DNA of 64,000 nt from Dryomyza anilis (GCA_951804985.1 OX638132.1:15543529-15607528), one strand, 5' to 3'; shown: positions 24,955 through 37,312, counted from the stretch's first letter. The notes: generated by a model not told the origin, from the sequence alone. Translations and numbers: made by a program.

Positions 24955-26599
24955 CTTCTTGATTCCATCTGGATTGTAGAATTTTTTTCCCTCCATGCAC
25001 ATGAGCATTTTTTTGTGGGTACTTAAAATTCTTCAGTAAAATCCACCAAGTTTATCATTTCTGATAGTGTCGACTATATTTTACTTCCATTTTTTTGCGT
25101 TTAGACATACAATTTTTTGACAATTTATAATATACCCTATTCAAATAGTCTGATATTATGAGTGTTGTTTCATGTCATGAATTCACAAAATGGTGAAAGG
25201 CGAAAACCCTAAATGTGGACTCTCAATGTTCATGTACCTTTTCCTTAAGATTTTCAAACAATATGTCAAGAAACAGTGCTAGAAATATTTTTCACATAGG
25301 TTTTTTTTTTTTGTAAAATATAAAGAACATTTCTAAATTCACTATATTAAAAACTTTATTGTTCTTCCGCACATTTTCCTCAGCTGACCATATGGGACCT
25401 AATTTTACATCGATTGCTTAAGGGAAACAGTGAAAATTAACTGAATGTCCGTAGATAAAAAATGAGGAAATTAAAAAAAAAATGAGTGGTGACCTTTTTT
25501 TGCTTTGCTCACATAGAGGAATATCCGACTATGCGGAATAAAGAAACAGGACGAAAAGTAAGGGTAAAACATGAAACAACACAGGGGACTCAACTCAACA
25601 GAATATCAAGGACACTTTGCAACACGAACAACATTTGTTAAGTATTTCGTATAGGAATTTTGATAACTACAAAAAATGTATGAAAAATAACTAAGTAACT
25701 CAATATAGTGATTTTTTTTTACCGCACACATTTTCTTTGCTAGGTTAAGAAAATGTCAAAACTTTCTCCTGTAAACGGGTATTACCTAAAAAAATATGTG
25801 AAATACATATACAACAAATAGTAGAAGAAGATTTTAGAAAAAAGTCCTTTGGTGGTTTTCAGCCCTTTCACGATGTCGACGACGACGATGATGATGGCGA
25901 CAACGTCAACGTTTTAGGCCAACAACAAAATACTGAATTCTGCTTTAAATATGCAGCGATGCTTAAAAGAGAGCAACACTGGCCTGCGGGAAAAGTGCAA
26001 AAACCAACAACTCTAAATAAAGTAACTCAATGGCATTTTTGTCACAACCTGACAACAAATGTGAGAAAGACTGACAGGCTAGAATGGATGCTGGAAAGGC
26101 AAATAAGCCAAAAACAAAAAAACGAAAAAAACGAAAATATACAAATAAAAACATGGAGAATGAAAAAAATAAAAGAAATGAGGATTTTAGGTCAGTGGTG
26201 TTGAAAGGCGTAAAACTGTGAGCGTTGGCAGGTGGTATGTACACCGATGAATGCGGCGGTGCGCACGTTCGGTTTCGACTTGAACCGCTTTTACAAAGCA
26301 AACAAAACAAAAGTGCCAGAGAAAAACAAAATAGGTATTGAAAAAACTGTCTTACTTAAAGTCTTAACCCTTAAGGGCCTACTGGTACTGTCAGGAACCA
26401 TGCGAAAAAAAAAGATTTTTTTACATCAAGAAGCGTCTTTAAAAATGTATCTTGTGTACTGATGACCGTTTGAAATCAAATTTTTTTGAATGTTGCATGA
26501 CCTGTAAGGTCACTAACTTAAAAAAGAAATCACTTATGACTTAATTTTGAATTTATCGCCAATTTGAAGAATGACTCAAAAGGGGATCTAGAATATGAG
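24955..26599. other. Sequence without a recognised gene
   Basis: Contains a short GAC/GAT run (25873-25905). 25860-26330 is less AT-rich, with frames of 81-115 codons on both strands that overlap one another and show no motifs. Confidence 0.4.
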
Positions 26600-26846
26600 G
26601 TTCTGCGTTTCATCCAAATACATTTTCAAAATGCCAAATATTCATTTACAAAAATGTTTAAATCTCTGTCAATTTTTAATCGATAATCCTAAATTACTAC
26701 CACATGATAAAGAAAATGTAAATCTTTCAATTGATGTTCAACTTTAAAAATGCATCAATTTCTTTTTATAATATTAATCAAAAAACTCGTAATTTAAGTT
26801 TTTCATAAAAATGTATTTGGTGACTTTTCGTTCTACAACGACGAAA
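26600..26846. mobile_element. Element J, truncated copy
   Basis: Matches 23105-23333 (ATTTACAAAAATG, CTGTCAATTTTTA, ACCACATGATAA, TTTTCGTTCTACAACGACG). The left terminus is missing. It abuts a fragment of family H (26847-26970). Confidence 0.8.
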
Positions 26847-27123
26847 TTAATGAAGATGTATATAAGATGCATACAAAATATGTACATCGTATTAAGAATG
26901 TTGTACATCAAACCAAATTTACATCAAAATATTTATTTTGTTCGTTTATTTATCGCCATATTTAGAGTTCTCAACACAGAGAAAAAAAACATCAATATGA
27001 TGAATTTATTCATAAATATTATGAATTTTTTTACCAACTACCTGATTTAACTTATTGATACGAACGGTTATTAAATGACATATTGATGAATGCGTTCATT
27101 ATATAAATATGATTTTATTCATA

Positions 27124-27274
27124 AAGGGTTTTTCAAAAAGAGTTTTTCAACAGGCAAACCTTACTGAAATGACAAACCTTACTGAAGAGAAATGTCAAAA
27201 GAGCGGCAAGAAATATGGCGTCGTTTGCTGTCCCTGTCGCTCTACTTTTGTAGCGTCCTATTTGAAAAACCCTT
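27124..27274. mobile_element. 151-bp mariner-derived miniature element
   Basis: Flanked by TA (27122-27123 and 27275-27276). The right two-thirds is the inverse complement of the 5' ~110 bp of the DD41D mariner (GAAATGTCAAAAGAGCGGCA through TGTAGCG). The left end is a short terminal repeat AAGGGTTTTTCAAAAAGAG. A short duplication of GGCAAACCTTACTGAA lies at the junction. It sits inside an AT-rich repeat copy (26974-27980), dating it later than that repeat. Confidence 0.9.
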
Positions 27275-27336
27275 TACTATCGAACATTATATTGAAGAAC
27301 TAAATATTCAATACAATGAATTTGAATCGTCTATTT

Positions 27337-27764
27337 CCTTGTAGAAATTTTGGTAGGGCTATGGTCACGAAGTGATCATGTCAATATTTGAGATGATCGG
27401 GATATAACGAGGCCCATAATGTCCTTATAACGCAGTGTCCTGATCATGTATTGACCTCAGGCCATGATCATGTACTGATCGGGCAATTCCCCATTTTAAT
27501 ATTTACCCGACAATTTCCTTGTCTGAGCCCGAGCATAATAGGCTTTCTCTCATTAATCTCGATCATTGCCTGATGCTAATTTCGATATGAGGAACAAATA
27601 ATGTAGCAATGATCGGGAACATTGACTATTTAGATAATGTAAACCCTGGTATGGTAAGCATGATAAGGGCATGTAAAGGCAATGATCTTATTTTCTCTAA
27701 TAGGGCTTACCCAACGAAAACCCGATCATTTCCACATGGCGCATCGGGGAAATTTCTACTAGGG
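27337..27764 (-). mobile_element. CCCTAGTAGAAATTT element, copy 2 (428 bp)
   Basis: Inverse of copy 1: starts CCTTGTAGAAATTTTGG and ends GAAATTTCTACTAGGG, with the same GTACTGATCGGGCAA and CGATCATTGCC internal phrases. It is inserted in an AT-rich repeat whose uninterrupted counterpart is at 23395-23425 (GAATTTGAATCGTCATATTG). Confidence 0.85.
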
Positions 27765-28264
27765 TTGATGAATATATATTTTTAAAATTTAAAAAAAAAT
27801 GTAATTTTTGAAAACAATTTTTTTTTTCAATTTTTGATGTCCTTAAAAAAAGTTGTAAAAACATTTTATTTAAAAAAAAAATCCAATGTACTATTTTTTT
27901 CGAAAAAAAGTTATCCAATTCTTTGTTCAAAATAAAAAATTAACGGAATCCATGAATATGGTGTACTTTTTTTTATGTACCTATAAACAGAAAAAACCCG
28001 TTAAATTAAAGGTACTTTAATAATAAAACTATTTTACACTATTAAAATTGATCAATATGATTTATACCATTGGTTCAATATTATTTACACAATTAATAAA
28101 TTTAAAAGACACATGTTATCATTTGTATTTCTATTTATATTGCAAATAAATTTGTATTTCAATATTTTCCTGATTATAAATTAAAACAAATATCAATATT
28201 AGTTGCTTTGATGCATATTTTATTAAATTATTAAAATTGAATTCGCCCATATCGTTACCAGATT

Positions 28265-29002
28265 TATGGTTCATAAAAAAAACAATGTACATCATATTGA
28301 TGAATTCCGTTCTTCAAACCATGATTCAGTGTATTAAAGAACTATTCATAATATTAATGATTAACGACATTAATGTTATCAATGCGAGTATAAATATGAT
28401 GAACTTTTGGTAACTGTCGAAAAAGTGTTCTTCAATAGGATGAACGGTATGTGAAGAATATAGTTCATCGTATTAATGAACTAATACATAAATAGAACAT
28501 ATATGTACATTAGGGTGGTTTATTTTAATATGAAGAAATTTTTTTTTTAAATCTTCTGCTCCTACTACTAAAATATGTGCTATGTGAAATAATTAAACAT
28601 TTTGGTTTACAGAGAAAAATGTACATCATTCATTGTATTGAAGAAACATTCATAAAATTAATGACTAACGACATCAATGTTATGAATGCGATCTTAAATA
28701 TGATGAACGCTTGGTAACTGTCGAAAAAGAGTTCTTCAATATGATGAACTGTATGTGAAGAGCACGTTTCACCATATTAATGAACAAAAACATAAAATAC
28801 AACATATTTTAATTCATATTGAAGAATGGCTGTTCATTAAACCAAATTTCAATCAAAATATTTATTTTTCGTTCATTTTTTGCCGTATTTCTCAGTTTTC
28901 AAGTAGTTCTTGTATGTTATTTCAATAAGTTCGACATTCATAAATTAGTTAAATGTTTTATAATATATTTATTTATAATTACAACTTTTTATTAAAAAAA
29001 TG
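28265..29002. repeat. AT-rich family H, two tandem partial copies (3 and 4)
   Basis: ACATCATATTGATGAATTCC starts the first (28276); a second copy starts near 28618 (GTACATCATTCATTGTATTG). Both have TTGGTAACTGTCGAAAAAG and GTTCTTCAATA..ATGAAC blocks. About 110 bp of other sequence separates them (from ATTAGGGTGGTTTATTTT). Copy 4 continues after element K at 29535. Confidence 0.82.
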
Positions 29003-29534
29003 TTATATATGGGCCATTCCACACCAAATCGACCAGCGGTTGGAACTCACCTTCTTCGATTTCAATGAATGGCAACTGATAAAGGGTATCGAGACATGCA
29101 CTAAACAATTTTTTATTATTTTTTCCGACCACTACTTCCAGAGATACAGTGGCTCAAAGTTGGAAAAAAAGTGACAAAAATCATATCTCTTAATATCTCT
29201 TGAACTGGAAATGCTAGAAACTCCGTTAATGGCTCGTTTTAAAGCTAATAGAACAAGCTTTTAGAAAAATTAAGTTGTAATTTCCAAACGGTAACATGTG
29301 GCCCGTGGTCATTATCCTTGCACTTCAAAATTGTGGTCCTTAAAAAGGACCCTTTTTAAAATTCTGAAAAAAATCCTAAATTTTCGTCAATTTATTTTTA
29401 ATGTTCATGCAAAATTTCAAGATGGTATTTTGATTGCATCATATTTTAAAAAATAAAGTTCATTAAGATCGAAAAGGTAAAATCTCAAATTTGACTTTTT
29501 TTGGTCGATTTGGTGTGGAATGGCCCATATATAA
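29003..29534. mobile_element. Element K: 532-bp element with perfect 33-bp inverted ends
   Basis: Left TIR 29003-29035 and right TIR 29502-29534 are exact inverse complements, with core GGGCCATTCCACACCAAATC at 29011-29030. The two perfect ends suggest a recent insertion. It sits inside an AT-rich H copy. No transposase frame is visible, so it is non-autonomous; the superfamily is not clear. Confidence 0.9.
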
Positions 29535-31070
29535 AAAGTTATATTTATAAAAAATTTATTTAAAAAAAGAGTTTGTTTGAAAAAAATATTTTTTTCGAAA
29601 CATTTTTTTTCGAGAGGTTTATCGAAAAGGTAAAATCTCATGCTTGATATGCCACATAGTGGTACGTTTATTATTTTAGTAGAAAAAAACATTAAAACAA
29701 TACTATTTATTCCTTTAATATAGTAATACTAAAATTATTAAAGTTAATGGTACTGAATTTTTCAAAAACACTCAAATTTATTAAAAAAAATTTTTGAATT
29801 AATATGAAAAAACGTTTAATACATGAACCATAAAAATCAATGGTCTCCACCATTACGTATTTTCTTATGAGTGTAATTAGATAATTCAAATTATACTTCA
29901 ATTTGCACTTTTAACATATTTCAACTTGTTCACTCTTAATAATACTTAGGAGTTTCTGTGTGAAAGCCAGCTACTTTTCAAGTGTCTATCTGTCGACATC
30001 ATAGAAAACACTACCTCCTAAAACTATGACATGACCGACATGCATCTTATTAATTTCGCTTGCATATTTCCCTTGATAGTTGCCTCAAAATCTAACCGAT
30101 GTTAAACCCATTTTAGTTTCTGCAACATGCCGAACTTGTTTCGTGGTGTGTGATATACATACATTTTTCACTTACTCCCACGAACAGAAACAGCAGCAGC
30201 AGTTTCAAAAAAGGCAAAACATGGCATCATTAATATTTTGAAAGATGAGAAATATACATACAGCGTATGCTATGAATTTCTGAGTTTATGCATTTTAACT
30301 TTAATTCAGCTGCGAGTCATTTACGGCGCACTTTATATTTGCCAACAAAATATGTTGCATACCTTGCGGGTTGCTAGCAAGCAGTATGTCTGTCTGCTGT
30401 TTGTACCAGACGCTTCTCTTGACTTTAGGTTTTGTTAGTTTATTTTCAACTAATAATTTCAAAATAATTTATCACGTTTTGACAGCACAAAAATATGGAA
30501 AAAAAACGCATACAAAAGCATTTTTTTTTTTTGGTTTATTACATTTTGTTTATGTATGTTTTGTTGTAAATGTTATCACGATAACATGACAAAAGCAATA
30601 TATTCGATATTCTGAATTATGTTCCATCACAAAACAGTTTCCGAAATATGTAGTTTAAATGACGTTAAATTCAATTTTACTTATTTTAGAGAAAATAGAA
30701 TGAAAATTTGCTTCTTATAAGAAACAATTTTCCTTAACGCTATTTCAAATTTCTTTTTCTTTATTTTAAGAAACTGTTTTTTGAGTGGTACGTGTTACAC
30801 AGTATGATATGAGGCATTTGTCAGGATACTACCATGCTGTGCTATCGACGCTTCATTAGTTTTGGTATTTTTTTCTTGCCAATCTATTTCTGTTGTCTTG
30901 CTGTTGTTGACATCTATTGTCAGCATTCTTTTTTTCTCATTAATCATATCAATTTAATTGTTTTTATAAATTTTTAATTAAAAATTGTAGTTTAGAAATC
31001 TACTTAACATAAAATGGAATGTTCTGTGTCATTCAACAAATGCTTTTGAAATAGTAATAAAATTTGTACA
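29535..31070. other. H copy 4 remainder, then single-copy-looking sequence
   Basis: 29535-29620 continues the AT-rich family after element K. 29680-29965 ends in GGAGTTTCTGTGTG and may be the far half of an inverted-repeat element beginning near 27985 (AACAGAAAAAACCCG). 30000-31070 shows nothing recognisable. Confidence 0.4.
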
Positions 31071-31376
31071 CACAGAATAGAGATTGGTTGCGCTAACCAA
31101 CTTATTCGGTTCTCTCAAGATATTAGTCGGTTGTTATTGTCAAAATGAAAAGAGATGTATTTTGTACTGTAACCAATTTCGAACTGTTTTGGAACTATTT
31201 AGTACAGATTTAGAGCCATTAGGTGTGTGTACAGACTAACATTTAATGTATATAGGCTAATATGGCAGTTCCGCCAGGAAATTTGTGAACCATTCGATTT
31301 AACCGAATGCAGTTAGTTGGTACAACTAACTTTTTAATTCTTTCAACCTCATGCCAAAAGATGATTTTTCTGTGTG
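31071..31376 (+). mobile_element. CACAGAATAG element, copy 1
   Basis: Starts CACAGAATAGAGATTGGTTG and ends CAACCTCATGCCAAAAGATG then TTTTTCTGTGTG. Internal phrases ACTTATTCGGTTCTCTCAA and GGCAGTTCCGCCAGGAAATT recur in the copies at 31582 and 34173. Confidence 0.88.
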
Positions 31377-31581
31377 TACCATTTAATATTTTTTTGCAAA
31401 TTTAATGTCAAATAAGATGTAAGAAATAATAATCAGTAACCATTTCAAAAAAAAAAAAAAAACATCATCATATTTATGCTTTCGCTTTTCAAAAAAATTA
31501 GCTTTAGTTTTTGAGATATAGACATGTTTTAAATTTTATCGATATCTCGAAAACTAGAGTCAATTTGATAAAACTTATACA

Positions 31582-31886
31582 CACAGAAAAATCCTCTTTT
31601 GGCATGAGGTTATAGAATGAAAAACTTAGTTGTACCAACTAACTTCATTCTGTTAAATCGAATGGTTTACAAATTTCCTGGCGGAACTGCCATATTGCCT
31701 ATGCACTTGAAATAGTAGTTCATACACACTCCTAATGGTTCTAAATCTGTACTAAATTGTTCGAAATTGGTTGCAGTACAAACTACAACCCTTATCATTT
31801 TGACAATAACAACCAACTAAACAGGTTGAGAGACCCGAATTAGTTGTTGGGCAAAGAGTTGGTTGGGGCAACAAATCTCTATTCTG
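31582..31886 (-). mobile_element. CACAGAATAG element, copy 2 (inverse)
   Basis: Inverse of copy 1, starting CACAGAAAAATCCTCTTTTG and ending AAATCTCTATTCTGT. It lies ~205 bp from copy 1, giving a ~300-bp inverted duplication across 31071-31886. Confidence 0.88.
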
Positions 31887-32469
31887 TAAAAATTTTTAAT
31901 GTTCTTTTGAATAGTAATCTAGTTTTTCAAATTGAATAAACTATTTTTTAAAATAGTAAACAAAAAACTAAAAATTAGTTTTGGTTAGTTTTAAGACGTT
32001 GAGTATGTTTAATAAATAATAAGGATTTTGTAGTTTTATAAGACTTTTACTTGTCTGTGGGTGTCATGACCGGTAGCAGTACAAAAAAAATCACACAATA
32101 AAGGAAAAAATTCTTCACTCACATACATCAAAATAAAATTTCATATTCAAACAATCTCGTTCATCTCGTTATTTTCGTAAAACTTTTTTCGTTCAACAGA
32201 AAGATTGCATTGCAATCCTAATCCTTGATGTATCATTGAATTTTGAATTCTAACTTTTGACGTATGCGAGCAGTTTGTACTCAACCTGCATGATGCAGTC
32301 TGTCAGCGCGACTATGCCACACATATCAATAAAATGCAGATGGCGGTGTTTGTAAATGCGTTCGTGTGCAAATTTTGTTTTTTTCAGTAAAAGAGATTTT
32401 TTGCATTACTCATTTTTTTTGTGTTGTTTACTTGTTTCGTCTCTGATGTGTGGTAGCTGTGTGTGTATA

Positions 32470-33851
32470 CAGTGGCGTATTGACGGAGAATATTAAGGGG
32501 TCCTGAGCCCCCTATTGACTGCTGCATATAAAAAAAAAATAAAACATTAAAAGTTCTGCATATTCTTAAACAAATTTTATGAAATCGATTGAAATAAATA
32601 TAAAGGGTGACCTGGTAGCAATAATAGTTTATCCATTTTTATTTTTCAGCAGCTGTCATTTACCCCAGCGGTCAAAATAATCATTATAACTTATTTCTTT
32701 AGAAATGAGGAAGAAGACTCGGCTTTCTGGCCACAGAAACTCGGTTAACATCGCTAACCGACTTTTTGTGGCCAGATCTCGATAATATTGATATATTTGA
32801 GCTGTGGTTCCAACAAGACTGCATACAACATACAAGCAACGCGGTGAAGTGGTGAAGAACTAATTTGGCGACTAGGTCATCTTGGCAGTAGCAAAATAAA
32901 TCTTCTGAAGTTGAAATACTTGAAATATTTGTGAACATAGAAACAACACAAATTTTGAAAATTTGTTGTTTACTTTATCGTATCGATATTTTATCCATTT
33001 TCGTCTGTATACTAGAGTCATATTGCTGAGGAAATGAAGCTGCACAGGTGTCTGACTAAATTTATTTTTAATGTCTTCTGATCTAATTTCAAACAAATGT
33101 CTGTCACTTTGGAAATAACTTAAAATCTGCTTGCAGTAAACCAAATATTCGACGACTAACAAAATCCAGCTGTTTCATAAAACAATTTGCCTCTAATTAA
33201 AGGCCTTTAATATGTCGAGTTAATTGTGTATTCCACATGATTTTTATTATGTTTGTATCATCTTGCATACTAGAGCATCCGTAATTGGGGTCTGGTACGA
33301 AAAGTCGAAAATCAAAATATCGAAACTAAAAATACCGAAGTCAAAACTGTAAAAAAAAAAATTAAAATCTAAAAAGGCCGAAATTTTTTTTTTCCAATAC
33401 GAAAATTACCAAAAAAAATTTTGAAAACTAGAATGTTAAAAATTGAAATTGGATGTCGAAATTTAATATGGCGAAATTATATTTTGCCAAAAATGATAAA
33501 AAAAAATTGTTTGTAGCAATTTTTTTTTATTTTGTGTAACAAATATTGTTTTGGCGTTCTAAGGTTTTAAAATTTCGGCATTTATAGGTTTCGGAATTTT
33601 TTTTTTTCGATATATCGGATACCCCGTAATGGTTGTACTTTTAAAATTTTGATTGATTTCATTCAAAAATTTCATCTAATAAGACAAGATAATTGTTTTC
33701 AATATGGTGATTTATAAACAGCAATTATAAAGGAACTCATCGAAATCGGTTCTCAGGATTTTCGATATTAACATTAAAACGACTAACGTCATAAGTATCT
33801 TCCAAATAGGTCTCAGGTCCCCCTTATTTACATATCGTAAATACGCCACTG
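32470..33851. mobile_element. hAT-like non-autonomous element with CAGTGGCGTA ends
   Basis: Left end CAGTGGCGTATTGACGG with AAGGGGTCCTGAG shortly after; right end is the inverse of CAGTGGCGTATTTACGA with GGGGGACCTGAG. The imperfect terminal inverted repeats are about 40 bp. CAGTGGCG-type ends are common in hAT elements, but no clean 8-bp flanking duplication is seen. The interior holds the mariner fossil and a run of degenerate CGAAA-rich phrases (33298-33610). No transposase of its own. Confidence 0.65.
32748..32850 (+). pseudogene. Fossil fragment of a DD41D-like mariner transposase
   Basis: The + strand frame from 32748 reads TSLTDFLWPDLDNIDIFEL followed by WFQQD and HTSNAVK. This aligns with the YFWPQLDDMDFEDMWFQQDG stretch of the two clear transposases in the window, including the second catalytic Asp. 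Only about 35 codons are recognisable; sequence on both sides is decayed. It is more diverged than the other copies and so either older or from a related family. Confidence 0.72.
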
Positions 33852-34172
33852 CGTGCGTGTATTCGTAGTTTGGCAGCACTGGCATACTTAAGTCAATGTG
33901 TGTTCTTGTTGTTCGATGGGAACTTCATTAATCAGCATTTTATAGTGCGCCGGAAAAAAAGTCAAAGAGGGAAAGAGCGAGAGGTTGAAATGCAAATGTC
34001 GCCACAAATTGCGAAAACAAATTTTTGCGAGCAATTAAAATTTATTTCTGAATTGCAATAACAGACATTTTTTGATACGCACGCATATGGGCACTCACAG
34101 GACTTTGAACCTGTTATAACTTTATAATGCAATTTGAATATAAACTGAAGACAGTTATAGTTTATTTTATCT

Positions 34173-34418
34173 ACACAGAATAGAGGTTTTTTGCGTCAAC
34201 CAACTCTTTGTCCAACCAACTTATTCGGTTCTCTTAACCGCTTAGTCGGTTGTTACTGCCAAAATGTAAAGAGTTGTACTGCAACCAATTTCGAACTGTT
34301 TTAGAACAATTTAGTACAGATTTAGAACCATTAGGATATGGCTAGCAAATTTGTAAAGCATTCAATTTAACCAACCTCATGCTCCCAACCTCATGCGAAA
34401 AGAGATTTTTTCTTTGTG
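34173..34418 (+). mobile_element. CACAGAATAG element, copy 3 (internally deleted)
   Basis: ACACAGAATAGAGGTTTTTTG start, then ACTTATTCGGTTCTCTTAA and AGAACCATTAGG as in copy 1, then a deletion and an end near CATGCGAAAAGAGATTTTTT. Confidence 0.82.
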
Positions 34419-34633
34419 CCATGAGATAGAGGAAGGATCTTTGGAGATCATGAGATAAAGGAAGAAAGAGAAAATAGAAGAAGGAGGACATCAAAGTTGA
34501 ACATATACTGTGTAGATTGGAATGAAATTCATAATTTGAGGAATATAATGATAAACACAAAAATAGTCTAAAAAAATCCAAACTTTTCGAGTTTAAATTT
34601 AAATATCTTATAAAAACTATCGGAGTAATAGTA

Positions 34634-34938
34634 GCCGCGGTAGCTCAGTGGTTAGTGCATTGGACTGCGAGCGGAAAGGTCCCTGGTTCAAGTCTGGACT
34701 GGGGCTAACAACATCTTTTCATAGAAACATTTTTCTATACCGCGCTACCTCTCGTCAGTAAATGGCAAACCTACGAGAGTACAACATCGCCTATAAAAAG
34801 CTCTCACTCGCCGTTCGGATTCGGCAATAAACTGTGGGTCCCACCACTTTGAGTACAAATATAACACGCACAGCTCAAAATGGTGAGAGAGCTCGGCCTA
34901 AGTTCTTATAGGACTGTAGTGCCAAACTATTATTATTA
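34634..34938 (+). mobile_element. tRNA-derived SINE copy
   Basis: Starts GCCGCGGTAGCTCAGTGG, has GGTTCAAGTC as B-box-like element, the full body, and a short ATTATTATTA tail. One of the best preserved copies. Confidence 0.93.
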
Positions 34939-36654
34939 ATAGTATTTATCGGTATATTGTAATTAGTCTGGACAATTGAAATAAAAATTGCGTTTACAAT
35001 TTTTGACAAAACTAGTTGTGTAAGGGACTGCAATATTTTAATTCTAAAAAGTGGCTGAAAAAGGCTTGAAAATTCAAGAACTATTTTTTGAAAAACATTA
35101 CGTAATAGAAAAAAATAGAGTATGCAGTCAATATCAGTATGTCCATGGCAATTTTTTCACGTTTTGTTAAGTAGTGTAATTAAGACTTAAGTTCATAACT
35201 GACAAATGCTTCAAATAAAAAAAAGTGGGCGGATCAAACATATATTTAAAATATCTGTGCAGTCGCAACCCAGAGTATGTGCTAAGGAAGCTATCGGCTC
35301 TCAGTCCAACGCACTAACCACAGAGCCACCAATACTTACGAATTTTAGAAACCCTTGATAAAACAATGACACAAATTGGTTGCAACTATTCAATCGTCCA
35401 ACAACCATATCAATGACTGTTGTTCATTATGATTAGAGCACAGTAATTATTTTATAAAATTCAATATTATTTTCAATTAACTGCAAACACCTATAAAAAC
35501 CGCAACAATGTGCAGTGGACCGAAATCCACTAAATCGACATAATCAAGCGTGAATGTAAAATAGAGGGCGTGTCGATGGAAATAATGAAACTTTCCACGC
35601 CACAGCAATGCCAGTGGTTGCCAGCTGCAATGCACAGGCAGCATTCAAATCGCACCTAAAATTAGGCAACAAATTCAATACTTAATTGTAAAACATGTTG
35701 CATATATTTAAACGAAAGTTTAATTTTAATTACTTTCCTAACAGAAAAAAGCATTGAAAAAAATGTTAACAGCGAGTTTATTGCTATAATAGGTAAAACA
35801 ACAAATTAACTTCTATAATGTAAATAATTAAATGAATCAATAAAATAGCATATGGTCAAAAACAGTCCAATTCTATTAACATGCTAAATATATATACTGC
35901 TTTTAGGCGACACCATGTTATAAGAGTCATTTAGTGCTTGTCAATTTCAGTTGCTAATTAAAATTGGCACCATATAAAAGTCGATTAAAATGTTAAAATG
36001 AGAAAAAAACGTTACGGAGTTGCTGACATACGCTGTGATAAATGGTTGGTTGGCGTCCAAGAGCCGTACCGGGCTGTTGATGGCCAGATTTTAATGGTGG
36101 AGTGATGTTGTTTTTGTGGTAATTAAAATTGGTTATTGCTATGGCATAGTGTCGGACACAGACAGCGAGAAGAATTGGCATTGTGTGGCAATGTTATTAA
36201 TTCGCAACATTAATCATGATTATGGAAGTCATGCTAATCCTCTGTAGCCAACAGCGGCAGCATCGGTTGACAGCCTGCACCTGCAACAATAAATTTTGTT
36301 GAGCAGCTAGGTTAGTGCCACTGGATATATTGTGGGAAACTTTAAGTGGATGTTGTTGTTGTTTGTTTTCGAGATTTAAGAGCGGCCTTAGAAGAAGACA
36401 AAGAAGAAAACTTAATGCTGAGTATAAATTTCAGAGTCTTGGTGATATCGCTAGTATAAATATACCATATTATGTTAGGTTATGTCAAGGAAAAATTCCA
36501 TGATAATTTCCCGATGATAGACTAAAAAAAAATAAATTTTATACGGAATTTCTCATCAAAGATGGACAGCAGAATTTCGAATGTGCCATGATGCAGACTT
36601 CGAAGACTATAATAAAATATCATAATTCTTACTGTCTTCAATAGATCTTCTAGA
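34939..36654. other. Sequence without a recognised gene
   Basis: Apart from the SINE head fragment at 35284-35333, mixed AT-rich sequence with short frames only (up to 62 codons). Confidence 0.4.
35284..35333 (-). mobile_element. SINE tRNA-like head fragment
   Basis: Minus strand reads GGTGGCTCTGTGGTTAGTGC followed by GTTGGACTGAGAGCC, matching the A-box half of the SINE family. No B box or body follows, so it is a fragment and not a tRNA gene. Confidence 0.65.
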
Positions 36655-37298
36655 TCAATTCACCCATATGACTAGTAACGAGCAAAGGTAAGACAAGACA
36701 TGTTTTCTTGTGCTACCAGGCGGGATATTAGGACCGCTTAGGTCGTAATACAAGAACACAATGCAAATAACTGTCTTGTTCTTACTCTTTTTTTTACAAA
36801 TCACTGTACATGCAATGTAGAGTGTAGATGGTAAGAAGAGATGATAGCTTAAAGGGAGGAAAGATGAAATAGTGTCGGTGGATGTTTGTTTTGAATTTGC
36901 AAATATCAAAATGTCGGGGAAATCAAATGCAGGGCGATTGTTCCACAAACGTATCGTGCGACTAAAGAAGGAATTCTTTTAAATAATGTTCTATTGAGAG
37001 CCGAGTGAACTATGAAGGGTGGGCAATAAATTCAAGGAGGATTTCGAAGCTGCTGCCCAAATATGCGAATGGTATTTCATCTTCGGCCGAATATAGGTAG
37101 TGTAGACAGTGCGTAACTCAGCAAAAGTTAAAAAAAAAAACAGAGGGACTTGTCCGCTTATTTCGACACAACAAATTTGTAATCATTCCAACGGAGGTCA
37201 CATTGAATTGATATAATCAGAAGGTCAAGTGTAGCTGACCTCCGCAATATTCACAGACATACGATGTCACACTCGACCAAAAGCCTGGGAAATATCCA
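36655..37298 (-). pseudogene. Jockey-like LINE reverse transcriptase, C-terminal part (degenerate)
   Basis: Minus-strand translation with frameshifts gives VVALDISQAFGRV near 37290 (the ALDISKAFD motif of LINE reverse transcriptases), then YTTYIRPKMKYHSHIWAAAS near 37100-37040 (the IRPxxEYxSxIW motif) and a terminal WNNRPAFDFPDILIF segment near 36945. The catalytic YADD-containing stretch between them is absent, apparently deleted. It continues the reverse transcriptase portion at 37615-38030, from which it is separated by a SINE. Confidence 0.82.
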
Positions 37299-37312
37299 GA
37301 GCAACAACACTA

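Larger units (their letters stand above)
26974..27980. repeat. AT-rich family H, copy 2, with two nested insertions
   Basis: Starts CACAGAGAAAAAAAACATC and ends near CATGAATATGGTGTAC. Collinear with copy 1 at ATTCATAAATATTATGAATT, CAATACAATGAATTTGAATC and onward, but split by the 151-bp mariner derivative (27124-27274) and the CCCTAG element (27337-27764). Confidence 0.82.
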
